This document shows, piece by piece, positions 1-13,491 of a stretch of DNA of 64,000 bases. The first letter of the stretch is position 1. Each line of letters starts with the position of its first letter. The position numbers were made by a program, and so were the translations under genes. The stretch is from Coriolopsis trogii (Eukaryota > Basidiomycota > Agaricomycetes > Polyporales > Polyporaceae), in contig JAHYIO010000036.1 of the NCBI GenBank assembly GCA_020543525.1, positions 2,356,001 through 2,420,000 on the forward strand. Direction: 5' to 3'. Below the pieces are notes generated by a model. That model saw nothing but the letters and a program-made list of their open reading frames with translations, was not told the DNA's origin and ran no database searches.

Positions 1-2449
1 GACATTTGAACAATGGTCGTACACGTTCTGCTCGCATGTCCACAGCGCGTCGTCTAATCAACCATTCAATGTCTTCACACCCCTGTCAACTCTTTTGACG
101 ATACGTCCGATGTCGCGGTGCGGTCGGACTCGCTTAAACCTCCACCACAACACCCCATCCCACCTCGCATGACCCGGCGTACACCGTCAACGAGGGCACA
201 TCACTCACATCTGTACGCGTACGCGTACTGATCTGGCCCGCTTCTGGGAGCTTCCCGGACGCTCATCTTAGCCCCCGAACAACCCGGAGTATGTGCTCAA
301 CGCCGGCCTCGAATCGGCACATACACAAGTGACCAGCACCCCAATCCGGGATCCTCCATCACAGAGAAGGCGCAGCATTGCTCTTCTGCAGACGACGCGG
401 ACTATCGACCGCGCGCTATTCCCGCTTCGAACGCTGGGACCCCCTCCGTTGGGACTTGCCAAGCGGCGACCCCACGACATCGTTGCGAGCAGTGTCGGAC
501 GTTCGTATCACCGTCAATTAGCCTCGCACGCCCGTCAAAAATGGCACCGCTCTCCTGCATCTCATTGGGTTTAACTCCACCCTCTCTCTGAAGGGCGGCT
601 CGCTCATGCAGCGTAATGACTTTCCTAGATGCGCCCAGCGAGTGGGCAGAGCCTTTCCTGCTACCCGAATGCACGAACAAAGCAGTCTGTAACAAACCTG
701 GACGGTCGACTCGGATCCTAGCTCACCGGGCGCGGTTTTGGTCTCGGAGGGACATCAACCGATAACCTGAAATCGACTTGCGTTCGCCTCCGCTGTGGGA
801 GAAGACCGGAAGGCTTCGTCAGTTACATCCTCATGGCAGCAGCCTCTGCTACGTGTTTGTTGCTACAACGATCAGGTGTCAAGGTCAGGATAGAGTTCAT
901 GTCTTTTGACGTTGCTGATCTGCACCCTGCGTACGCAGCGCACCGGCACTTCTTCCACTCACGCAGAAACCCGGGGCCGCTGCACATCTTCGAAGCCACG
1001 CGGAAGCATCTTGAGGGACAGAATGCTGTGCAGACGGTAAAGCCTACGCGTGCGTGAACGTGGGCCGGCACTGGCAATTTCAAACGCATTACCCCTCGGA
1101 CGGATTTGAAATGCCACCCCCGGGGTTGTACTCGAGGCATCACAGATAGGTATGCGAGATCCCTCGTTGACGATACAGGAGAACCTATCGGCCAGGACAT
1201 CAACGACACAGCGGCGTGTGCTCAGCCTTTTCTGCGATGTTTTCGCAGCTCGTCCTCGTCGCGCACGGAACTTTATTGTCGGGGCCCCGATGTATTGACC
1301 GTTGTCTCGTCGGTCGGGGTTCAACTCCTCACCCGGTCCGAGGAGAGAAGATTTGCCGCGATGGTTCGACGTTACTGGACAGCCATGGACATGGACGCAG
1401 TGGACAGTCGGACCGTGCACGTCCTTGGGCACAGTAACGGTCAATATCAGCAGGGACATGATCGCGGTCTGGCAGTTCGACGCAGTATCCCGACCCGCAT
1501 CTGCTTCTCCGGCGCCCATAATGTCCGCACGTCTGAGCTTCTCTACCGCGGTAGCTTCTCGTATGAAATTCCCTTTCGGTGTCAGAGGGGCTAGATACGT
1601 ATGTGCCACGGCGACCGGTTTTTTTTTCTTCGTCCTCGGGCGGTGTCATAGCCATCAACGTTCCTCGGATCCACTTCACCTATGCGCATGATGTCTGCGT
1701 TGTTACAACTCCTCTGTATTTAAACCCGACGTCGTGTCACCCAATCTATAATGGCACCGCGTCGGCGGCGGCCGAATTGTTTTGGCCCCTCGAGCTGGAG
1801 GCTTCCAGGATCTTTCCCAAGCTGACTTACCACCGGTAGACTGCCATGATAGACCCTTGAGACAGAGCTGCAATATAGAATTGGGTGTGTGAAGGAAAGT
1901 TGGCTTTTAGCTAAACGTACGTGTATATGTGTATGACAGTCCGTGGCCTCTTCTACTTCCCCCGAACCCGCTTCACTCTATCCGAGAAGTTCATATGGGT
2001 CAACTCATCCGACTCGATGCGGTCTTGACACCGTTAGATGCAAACAGGCAAAAAGAAGGAAGAGGTGGCACCTATACGAGAAGGCCGGCATGCTCGGGAC
2101 TTCCCACCGCATCGTTTCGCGCACGCCGCACGCCGCACGGTGACGTACTCTGCAAAGTTCCGGGTGGCGAGAAACCACACCAATGTCACGCTGTGCGGTG
2201 TTCCCATCAAGAGGTAACATTAGCCGACGTGCGTACAGTACAATCCGTGCAGGGTGTGTCAGCGGCCTGCGGTGCTCTCTCTACGTGCTATACGTGCGTG
2301 GCCGCAGCGGGCAAGTACACATGAACCGCCGGCATACTTGCACACGCAACGCAGATGACAACGAGCCGCCCGACGAAGGAGAAAAACAGAGAAGAGGATG
2401 AAGAACAAGGGAAGGTCCGCCACCGGTCCGCGGAGGAAGGGTCGAGTGT
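1..2449. other. No supportable gene; 2.4 kb gene-poor stretch
   Basis: I read all six frames and found only short open frames (at most about 216 codons, on the minus strand near 959-1609) with no recognisable domain, no convincing start context and no intron chain joining them into a conserved protein. A short palindromic run of alternating GTACGC units lies near 214-230. The right end (about 2330-2449) is probably the 3' flank of the leftward XPB gene. The stretch could hold decayed sequence, a non-coding transcript or an orphan gene; nothing in the bases decides between these. Confidence 0.4.
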
Positions 2450-5769
<3,320 letters not shown>

Positions 5770-6021
5770 AAATTCCACGATGTGGTATCTCAAATTCTCT
5801 CCAGCAGCTCGGCGACGATGAGACGGTGGTGGTAGAAGGCAAGGGTACAGAGCGATGCCTGAGTTACCAAGCGGTGGTGAAGTGACTTCTCGGGATCTGT
5901 GACTTCCCAAATGAGTCAGCATTCGGTCGGAGCTTGAAGTATTGCGCCCTTGCCCACCCAACCGTTCTGCACCTTGTCCGCATCTTCCATCTGCACATCA
6001 CCCCCCATCCCGCCTTGCACA
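5770..6021. promoter_or_regulatory. Divergent promoter region between XPB and SF1/BBP
   Basis: This 252-bp gap separates the start codons of the leftward XPB gene and the rightward branchpoint-binding protein gene, so it must hold both promoters and both 5' leaders. I see C-rich pyrimidine tracts just upstream of the SF1 start (for example near 6000-6012) and no clear TATA box, as expected for constitutively expressed fungal housekeeping genes. The regulatory role is inferred from position only. Confidence 0.5.
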
Positions 6022-7860
6022 ATGTGGAGACCAGCAACGCGCGAAGTGACGGGCACCAACGACAGTGAGTACCGCTGTTCTACATCACGGATATTTCTAA
6101 CTCGTATACAGCGCCGTTGGGCAATCGTCGGAGGTTTGGTCCTGCGCCCGTGGAGGAGGCCGCACCTCCTCAGCTTGCGCAGCCTTCGCCTTCTGCATAC
6201 CCTCGCTTCCAACCTCAAAATGACAGGGAAAGCTCGCGTTCCGACCGGGATACACCCCCTGCTAATGGCACTGGTAAGTACACAGACGTTCGTGGCGGAC
6301 TCACTGTTCCTGCTGCTCAGTGCGGTTTGTCCTGATGTTGCCACCCTGGCTCTCGGGGTTGCGTCTGCGTACACTGACTGGCGGAGCGTTACTAATCTAA
6401 TGACCCATCTTACTCTAGCTACTGACCCTAATGCTCCTCGCAAGCGACGTAGCCGTTGGGGAGACTCCAAAACGGAAATTCCAGGTCTTCCTACCGCAAT
6501 CAACGCCAACGGAGTCTCTCAGGCGCACCTGGATAACTATGCCATCCATCTCCGACTGGAAGAAATCAACCGCAAGTTGCGCTTGAACGATTTCATTCCC
6601 CCTGAACGCGAACGGTACGATATTATGTCTTGATTGTGTTGTTTCCCTGTGCTAATGTGTGGAATGAACAGCTCTCCATCCCCTCCTCCTACGTATGATG
6701 CTCACGGTCGTCGTACTAACACACGTGAAGTTCGTTACCGGAAGAAACTGGAGGAGGAGCGCATCAAACTTGTCGACCGCGCCATGAAGAATGATCCTAA
6801 CTTCCGCCCACCTGTCGAGTATCAGCAGATGAAGCGTTCCCAGCGTCCCTCCGAGAAAGTCTACATCCCTGTAAAGGAGTTCCCGGAGATCAACTTTTTC
6901 GGCCTCCTGGTCGGTCCTCGCGGGAACAGTTTAAAGAAGATGGAGCGGGATAGCGGCGCCAAGATCAGCATCCGTGGCAAGGGTAGCGTCAAGGAGGGCA
7001 AAGCAAGACCAGAGCAGTACGCTGAGGACGCTGAAGAAGATCTCCATTGTCTTGTAACTGCTGACTCTCCGGAGAAGGTCGCTACTTGTGTTAGGCTAAT
7101 CAACAAGGTTATCGAAACGGTGAGTTTCGTTTTATCGCCGGCGTGGACTCCCTAGCTTAATGTCATTTAGGCTGCCTCAACTCCAGAAGGGCAGAACGAT
7201 CACAAGCGGAACCAGCTTCGCGAGCTTGCCGCACTCAACGGTACCCTACGAGACGACGAGAACCAGATCTGCCAGAACTGCGGCGGTGTCGGGCATCGCA
7301 AGTATGATTGTCCAGAGCAACGCAACTTCACAGCAAACATCATCTGTCGGGTCTGTGGTAGCGCAGGGCACATGGCGCGGGATTGTACAGTCAACAGGGA
7401 CCCGAACGCTGCTGCTCACGGCGGTCCTAGCCCGCCTATGATCAAGGGCGGCTTCGACTCGGAGTATGCCAGCCTTATGGCTGAGCTTGGAGAGACTGGC
7501 AAGGGACCTGGAGGAGATGGTGGGAGATGGGGTGCAGGTGCAGGACACGACATTACGGCCGGAGGTTCGAACGTCCCTCCGTGGCGGCGTCCGGAGGTCT
7601 GGCAGAGCAGTGCTCCACCCCCTAATGCGCAGGGTGGCGCTCCTGGTGGTTTCCGGCCGCCTCAAGGCGGGCCCCCCTACAATGGCTATGGTAACGCACC
7701 CGGTGGGTACGGTGGTGCTGCCGCCCCAGCTTACGGCGCAGCGGGATACGGCCAGCAGCCAGGCGGTTACTACCCTCAATCACAGGACTACGGCGCTGGC
7801 TACGCTCAGTACTACCAGACTCAGTACTCGCAGCAACAGCTCAGTGCTCCTGCACACTAA
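6022..7860 (+). CDS. Branchpoint-bridging protein (SF1/BBP/Msl5)
   Basis: This is the splicing factor that binds the intron branch-point sequence and bridges to U2AF and U1 during early spliceosome assembly. Five exons can be read: 6022-6064, 6112-6273, 6419-6614, 6672-7119 and 7171-7860, giving about 512 residues. Order of parts: a short N-terminus; a helix-hairpin region ([11 protein letters not shown], then [13 protein letters not shown]); a KH-QUA2 RNA-binding domain containing the loop [21 protein letters not shown]; two CCHC zinc knuckles ([14 protein letters not shown] and [14 protein letters not shown]); and a Gly/Pro/Tyr/Gln-rich tail. The RKRRSRWG motif is where UHM-type partners such as U2AF bind in the family, with a conserved Trp. 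The first intron falls after codon 14 in phase 1 and restores frame exactly. It diverges from XPB. Nothing is missing. Confidence 0.95.
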
Positions 7861-8200
7861 TCTCCTGACGACCATCCTCACCCTGCCTCCATCCCTCTGC
7901 ATCATCCAGCTCGTCCCTCAATATTCAACTTCGCACGTCCCGACTTGGCTCTCAGCTCTTCTCCCTAACCTCTGACTCGCATCACAGCGACCGGTTCCTG
8001 GATCCTTGCTATCTCATGGAAATTCCAGGTTTCCGTGAGATTGGGTTCGTACTCATCGCCTCAGCCCTCCTAACCATTCCTAGCTCGAGGATTCCCTCGC
8101 GTTGTAACTCACTAGGTCTCTAATCACGATGTTGTATCCGATCACAGACGACAGAATAGGATCTCATGACGAGCATAGTACAATAGCTGGGACTCGGTTG
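7861..8200. other. Convergent 3' flanks of SF1 and NSUN5
   Basis: These 340 bp lie between the stop codons of SF1 (+) and the NSUN5-like gene (-). They are pyrimidine-rich on the plus strand and have no open frame with recognisable content. I read them as overlapping or adjacent 3' UTRs. Confidence 0.5.
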
Positions 8201-10118
8201 TCACGAACCACCTGGCTTCATGTTGTTCGACATTTTCTTTTTCTTCCGCTTCGCCGAACGTCGTTTGGGTGCGGCGTCCGAATCAACGACGGCCTTTCGC
8301 TTCTTCGTACCGTCAATCTCGCTGGCTGAGTGCTCTTCGGAGTGCCTGCGTACGAAGAGACTAACGAAGAACCCATTCGTACCATCCTCACCGGGTGAAC
8401 AGCGCACCAAGGATTCTGCGTCGACTGGAAGATGCAGTGAATCAGCTACTTGGCCATCCGGCCGCACTCCTGGAGGTTCCGGCGCACCTGGATCGTCCAT
8501 TTCTTCAGGAAAACCCCGCCGGGGCCACGTCTTTAGCACTTCGCGTCTCTGCGCAAGCTTGAATCCTCCCGATGATGCTTCGTCCGTCTTGAGTGCCTGA
8601 CGCACGACGTGCTCATTTTCCACTGCGTGCACGCTGCAGGTCGAGTAGACAATCCGTTGTACGGATGGGACTACCAAGGCCTCAGTACTGTACTCGTACG
8701 ACAGGCAGGCACTGTGATTCCGGGGGACTCTAGCTACTCACAGGTCATGGCGTGCTGAATCATCTTGAGTTGAAAGCTGGCGAGCTTGCTGAGCCGTTCG
8801 CTCTCGCCGTCGTTTTCCGTTTCTGTGACAAGGGCGCGGTAGGTAAGTGGAGCGTATACGGGTACAAGAGTGGCGTCACCGTTATCGAGTAAGTGATCCA
8901 TCCGATTCACGATACCTGAGCCGCTACATGATGGGTCTAACAGACTGAGTGAAAGGTGTGAATGTGCAAGCCAGCGGTGGATGATGACTCGTAGGGCGCA
9001 CATGTGAGTTGCACGACTGTACTTGGGATCGTCAGGAGCGACGGTGAGGAAGTCCAAGTTGACGGCTTCGACATTTGTGCAGTGGGCTTTCGACACCATG
9101 TTCTTAAGCGTGCTGAAACGTTTGCGGTCGCGCTCAAACGCGTACAACTTCGAAGCGTCAGTACTAGGAGCCGAGCAGAATGTTGGATGATGCCTATTGA
9201 ACGAGGGCTCTCACCTTTCCCTTATTCTGCATGATGGCACAGAGGTGCGATGTCTTATTCCCAGGGGCAGCAGTAGCGTCTATGACAACGGCGTCGTCGC
9301 GCGCCGGAGGTGAGAGGATGTGTGCGGGGAAGCAGGATGCCTTGTCCTGTAGGATGATCTTGCCTGATAGGTAGAGAGGGTCATCGGTGAAGCGTACACT
9401 CGGATGAAATGCTAGCAGATCTGGGATGTGGTCATCTTGCTTGAACGCTTTGCTTTTTGCGGCAAGCGGTAAGGCCTAGGTGATTTGGATGCAGGGTGCA
9501 TACTGACCTGGAGGATAGGGGGTCACCTAGCTCGTACCCCTTTGCTTGGAAGGCCTCGAGAGCTTCGTCGACGTTCCAACATGCTCTGTTGACCCGTATG
9601 TATCGCGGAATTGAGGCTGATTGCGATGATGCTCAGCAAGAAACATGGTCAGATGCAGCACAGAGGAGATAGCTACCGGCTCTCGAGTCGTCAGTCTGAG
9701 CTAGCTCCTCATTCAACTTGGCTCCACGTTTGATCTTCGCGCGTTGAAACTCGCTGTTGAGGCGTGTCTTATGTCGAAGTACTGCTTGCTTGATAGGACC
9801 GTCGCCTGCTTGAATGCCGCCAGCAAGCAAGAGGTCATGGATGAGGACGAGAGCGAGGTTGCGGGACGTGATCTTCTTCTCCTGCTTGAGCAGCTGCGCG
9901 CACTCGATGACTTCGTTTAAAACTTGCTTGTCTATTGTCGTTGGCCTTGCTACTCGACGGGGCACCCTAAAAGCGAACTCACATTTCAGTGTTTCGATGA
10001 CAAGTGCTGCTGTTCTCTTCCTGTTCTTCTCTGGTACAGATGCAAGGACGCCCTTAATTGAGCCCTTCTTCGCGTCCAACTTATCGAGAATGCCAACGGC
10101 TTCGAAGTAGAAGTTCAT
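8201..10118 (-). CDS. 25S rRNA m5C methyltransferase, NSUN5/Rcm1 family
   Basis: A SAM-dependent RNA cytosine-5 methyltransferase of the NOL1/NOP2/Sun family. Yeast Rcm1 and human NSUN5 modify a conserved cytosine of large-subunit rRNA in the nucleolus. The N-terminus MNFYFEAVGILDKL and the NSUN5-type segment (VLNEVIECAQLLKQEKK) fit this subfamily rather than Nop2 or Trm4. Further along are a SAM-binding strand (VYAFERDRKRFSTLK), motif IV with the supporting Cys (LDPSCSGSGIVNRMD), and motif VI with the catalytic Cys (RIVYSTCSVHAVENEHVV). The C-terminus is Lys-rich (KKRKAVVDSD to KKKKM), suitable for nucleolar retention. There are several short introns; the first probably interrupts codons after ALVIETLK near 9985. 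Start and stop are clear. It is tandem with the small minus-strand gene upstream, with 75 bp between them. Confidence 0.92.
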
Positions 10119-10192
10119 GATGATATAGGGGCTACGATAAAATATAAGAGCTAAGCCCCAACGTACGAGAAGACGTGATGAGGACGTGCAAG

Positions 10193-10708
10193 TTATAAAG
10201 ATCCTTCCAACGACGCGCGTCGACCCTCCCCAACAGACCTCATGCGCTCCCTCCCTGCAAGATACCCGGCGTATGAGTAACCCCTGTAGATATCAGTTAG
10301 TACGACATCGTCGTGACATGAACGAACGAAAGAAAGAAAAAATCAGAAATATTGTGTCGTCAACCATGGGCGGACCCATTCCGACAATGTAGATAAGTAT
10401 AATGAACAGACATCATGTAACAGAGTTCAACGAAGAGACTTTTACGCACCTGAACGACACTGGTATCTTAAGGAACGCAAAGTACTCTTGGAGGTCGTGC
10501 TGGTCGGGTCCAAGAGGAGGCAGAGGAATTTGATTGCGCGCCAGAAATTTCCTCTTGGCGCCGACATCCTCGACAGACAAATATGGTAAGCATGGGCGTC
10601 TCACGGCTGCAGGTTCGCTTATTGAAAGTGTGTACCTGCCATCCTGAGCTGGCCTGCCCACTCTCCCTCTTCCACCGTCTCCACACACGACTCCCTGCGT
10701 AGTCGACA
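10193..10708 (-). CDS. Small protein of unknown function (about 117 aa), two exons
   Basis: I do not recognise the family. On the minus strand an open frame runs from the ATG at 10708 to a donor (TTCAG then GTGCGT) near 10448. A consensus branch site TACTAAC followed by TATCTACAG near 10275 leads into a second exon that stays in frame and stops at 10193 (GSL then TAA). The middle reads like real protein (VGAKRKFLARNQIPLPPLG, then DLQEYFAFLKIPVSF) and continues across the junction as RGYSYAGYLAGRERM. No signal peptide or membrane span is evident. The start is uncertain: the ATG lies 12 bp from the split start codon of the divergent J-protein gene, so a shorter 5' end or another first exon is possible. 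The basic, aromatic composition would suit a small mitochondrial protein, but that is only a guess. Confidence 0.45.
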
Positions 10709-10719
10709 TAGAAATCACA

Positions 10720-12618
10720 AGTATGTGTTCGTTGTATTTGAGTGCCGGAAGTTTGAGTGCTAATAACTCTTACAGTGCCACTTGAGACGGCATTGTACGA
10801 CCTGCTCGGAGTGTCACCTACTGCCACTGAAGGTTGCTACTGCCCATATGTGTACGCGGGCATTGCTTGAAACTAAAATCCTCCGTTGTCAGATGAGATT
10901 AAGAAAGCATACCGGAAAAAGGTGTGTCATTTGTTGTCCTCCGTGTGGGGCGAGACTAATATGTACGCAGGCAAGAGAACACCACCCTGTATGTATCTCC
11001 GTAATCGAACACGTACACACTCTAACGTCTTATTCTCCGAGCTCAGGATAAGGTATGCCTCATTATTGAAGATGTTCACATCTCCTTATCCACACATACC
11101 GCAGAATCCCGATGATCCCGCAGCTGGTCAGAGGTTCCAAGAGATGGCTGCTGCGTACGCCCTATTCCACACATCCGCCTGACAGAGTTCCTGATACCAT
11201 CATTCAGCTATGAGATTCTGAGCTCAGTCGAGACGAGGGAAGCCTACGATCGATATGGCATGGAGGGCATGGCGAAGGGAGGAGACGGCGGGTTTGGCCC
11301 AGGGATGGACCCGGCGGATATATTCGCTGAGCTCTTTGGTGCGAGCATGGGCTTCGGTTTCGACTTCGGTCCAGGCTCTCGCGGGCCCCGGCGATCAAAG
11401 GGTCAAGACTCCAACATTCCGTACGAGGTTACATTGGAGGACCTCTACAACGGGAAGACCGTCAAGATGAACATGGAAAAGGAGGCCGTATGCGGTCTTT
11501 GCAAGGGGTAAGTATATTGACATGGCTTGTCATACGGAAGCTAATATTGCCGATGTGCCCCAGCTCCGGAGCGAAGGGCAACGCAAAACCAAAGCAATGC
11601 GTGAAGTGCGAAGGCAAGGGTTGGGTCATGGTCACGACATCAGTAAGTGTATGGATACTCTCTGGTAGCTTGTCTAACAGCTTTCATAGGTCGGACCATC
11701 ACGGCTTGGTACGCACCGTGCCATGTGCACAGATTGTGAAGGGCATGGGGAAAAGATACGAGAGAAGGACCGGTCAGTGCCATTGACACCCCTCATAGAT
11801 GGTGCTCTTAACGTGCCGTAGGTGTAAGAAGTGCAAAGGCAGCAAGACGGTCAAGGAGAAGACGAGACAAGAGATTTACATTGAACGCGGTATGGCTGAC
11901 AGGCAACGAATTGTACTTGCCGGTGCAGGCGATGAGGAGGTACCGTGGACCTCGTGGCTATCAATGCCGCAGATTACTCACAGCATAACAGCCCGGTATT
12001 CCTCCAGGAGATGTCATCTTCACTCTGAAGACCCGACCTCACGAATCGTTCGAGAGGTCAGGAAACGACTTGTTGACGACAGTCCACATTACATTGTCAG
12101 AAGCGCTTCTCGGCTTCTCGCGCATACTCCTTACCCACTTGGACGGTCGTGGTATCCATGTCAAGAGTCCACCAGGGAAAATCATCAAGCCCGGTGACAG
12201 TATCATCCTTCGAGGGGAGGGTATGCCCGTTTACAAGACCCCAGATCACAAAGGAAACCTCTATGTGATACTGGAGATCGACATGCCAGACGAGAGCTGG
12301 CTCAAAACTATCGATGCAGAGGTATGCACACGCGCGAATAACCGACCGAATGTTTGTGCATTATTTGACCGCCCTCTTCAGGCTCTTTCCGCGATCCTAC
12401 CGCCGAAGAAAGCGGAGATAGATCCCAAGCCCGCAGTAGTGGACGAGGTGCCGTTCGAAGCGAGCGACATCGTGGACGTGCGTGAAACGCCTTTCCCCGC
12501 TGGCTCAAACTTCTTTGATCACGCGTCTGGTTTCCAGTTCGGCGAGGGTGACGAGGACGACTGGGAGGATGACGATGACGACGACGATGGCATGGAGCCA
12601 GAATGCCGACCGCAGTGA
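10720..12618 (+). CDS. Class A (type I) J-domain co-chaperone, Ydj1/Mas5-like
   Basis: An Hsp40 that stimulates Hsp70 ATPase and presents unfolded substrates. Parts in order: a J-domain (YDLLGVSPTATEDEIKKAYRKK, then the HPD motif, ending YDRYG); a Gly/Phe/Met-rich linker; a zinc-finger domain with four Cys-x2-Cys-x-Gly repeats (CGLCKGSG, CVKCEGKG, CTDCEGHG, CKKCKGSK); two C-terminal barrel domains (for example IPPGDVIFTLKTRPHESFERSG); and a highly acidic tail ending ECRPQ. The Cys four residues from the end, with final Gln, resembles the farnesylation box of Ydj1, although the middle residues are not aliphatic. The J-domain is heavily split: the A of the ATG is at 10720 and its TG at 10776-10777, across an intron at 10721-10775; the Asp of HPD lies in a 6-nt exon at 11047-11052. 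Early exons: 10720; 10776-10832; 10893-10921; 10971-10988; 11047-11052; 11105-11154; 11208-11507. Confidence 0.92.
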
Positions 12619-12916
12619 ATTGACCGTCGTCGGTGGGTCAATCAGGTTCCTACAAGGTTCCTGCACCGATGTCTCGCTTGAGCTCCATACCGCCATGACG
12701 TTAATGATAGACTAGACATACAGAGCACCAAGGGCAGAGGGAATCTGGTCGAGGGCGTTATTTGTCCGTATTGTATCTCACCATCCGTAGTCGTTTCACA
12801 TACCCCACGCTGCTCACTCAAGTCTTGCTTTGGTACAATACATGCTGTCAACTCATTGATCTTGTGGGAGCGAGACCCGCGGCGCCGTCCAAAGCAAAGT
12901 ATTGTGCGTGGTCGGC
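12619..12916. other. 3' flank of the J-protein gene
   Basis: About 300 bp between the J-protein stop codon and the left end of the inverted-repeat element. I see no open frame of interest. It is probably 3' UTR plus a short spacer. Confidence 0.4.
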
Positions 12917-12946
12917 CTATGGTGCACGGCGCCTAGTCACCGCTTA
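12917..12946 (+). repeat. Left terminal inverted repeat of the MITE-like element
   Basis: A 30-base arm that pairs with 13204-13233 at 28 of 30 positions by direct comparison. The two differences are transitions, consistent with ageing after insertion. Confidence 0.8.
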
Positions 12947-13203
12947 AAATGGGCAGTGGCAAAATCGGCCAAACGACCAAATTAGAGCGCTTGGAGGGCG
13001 CTTAAGGGGCGCCTAGGTCCAAGCGCCTCGGCTATTTGGCAGGAAGTGGCAAAATCAGAAGGGGATGCGCAAAATATCTCGCCCAATTTTGAGCATTGGG
13101 ACAAACAGCTTGACAGATCGTCTCCCTTTGGGAAAAGGAGTCGATTGGTCAAGCCAATAAGGAAACGGGCAAAATCTCGGCACTCCCGTTTTGTTGTACA
13201 AGA

Positions 13204-13233
13204 TAAGCGGTGACTAGGTGCCGCGCACCATAG
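13204..13233 (-). repeat. Right terminal inverted repeat of the MITE-like element
   Basis: Reverse-complement partner of 12917-12946. It begins TAAGCGGTGACTAGG and ends GCACCATAG on the plus strand. Confidence 0.8.
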
Positions 13234-13491
13234 CGACATGTGGGCCAAAGCGAGCCAAATAAGGAGCTGAAAGCCAAACAAGACCAAGCAGAGGCGGAGC
13301 AAGCGCCGGGGGAGGGGGCAGGTGGTCGCGCGTTGTTCGCGGTGGTCGACAACAACCACGACACGCGACAGACGCACGGACTACATGCCCATTCCCCTCG
13401 CTCATCTCCACAATCTCGACACGCTCCCCGCTTCTCAAACCCAATTTTCCACGCTGTCCGCGCGTCCTACTATATCTAAAACGCGAGGTAC

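Larger units (their letters stand above)
12917..13233. mobile_element. MITE-like non-autonomous element with about 30-bp terminal inverted repeats
   Basis: The 30 bases at 12917-12946 (beginning CTATGGTGC and ending CACCGCTTA) match the reverse complement of 13204-13233 with only two mismatches, bounding a 317-bp unit with no coding capacity. The similarity may extend outward by GTCG after a 2-base indel (12911-12914 against 13234-13237). Inside, the word GGCAAAATC occurs at 12958, 13048 and 13168, with a degenerate copy near 13064, and there are GC-rich palindromes (GGCGCTTAAGGGGCGCC near 12995-13012). These are features of a miniature inverted-repeat transposable element. I could not identify a clean target-site duplication or assign a superfamily. 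It sits between the J-protein 3' end and the Sad1 start, 258 bp upstream of the Sad1 ATG. Confidence 0.75.

Noticed and set aside
293..335. TCGAAT flanked by a GCCG/CGGC pair, resembling a tRNA T-arm
   Set aside because: No cloverleaf around it and the stem is too short.
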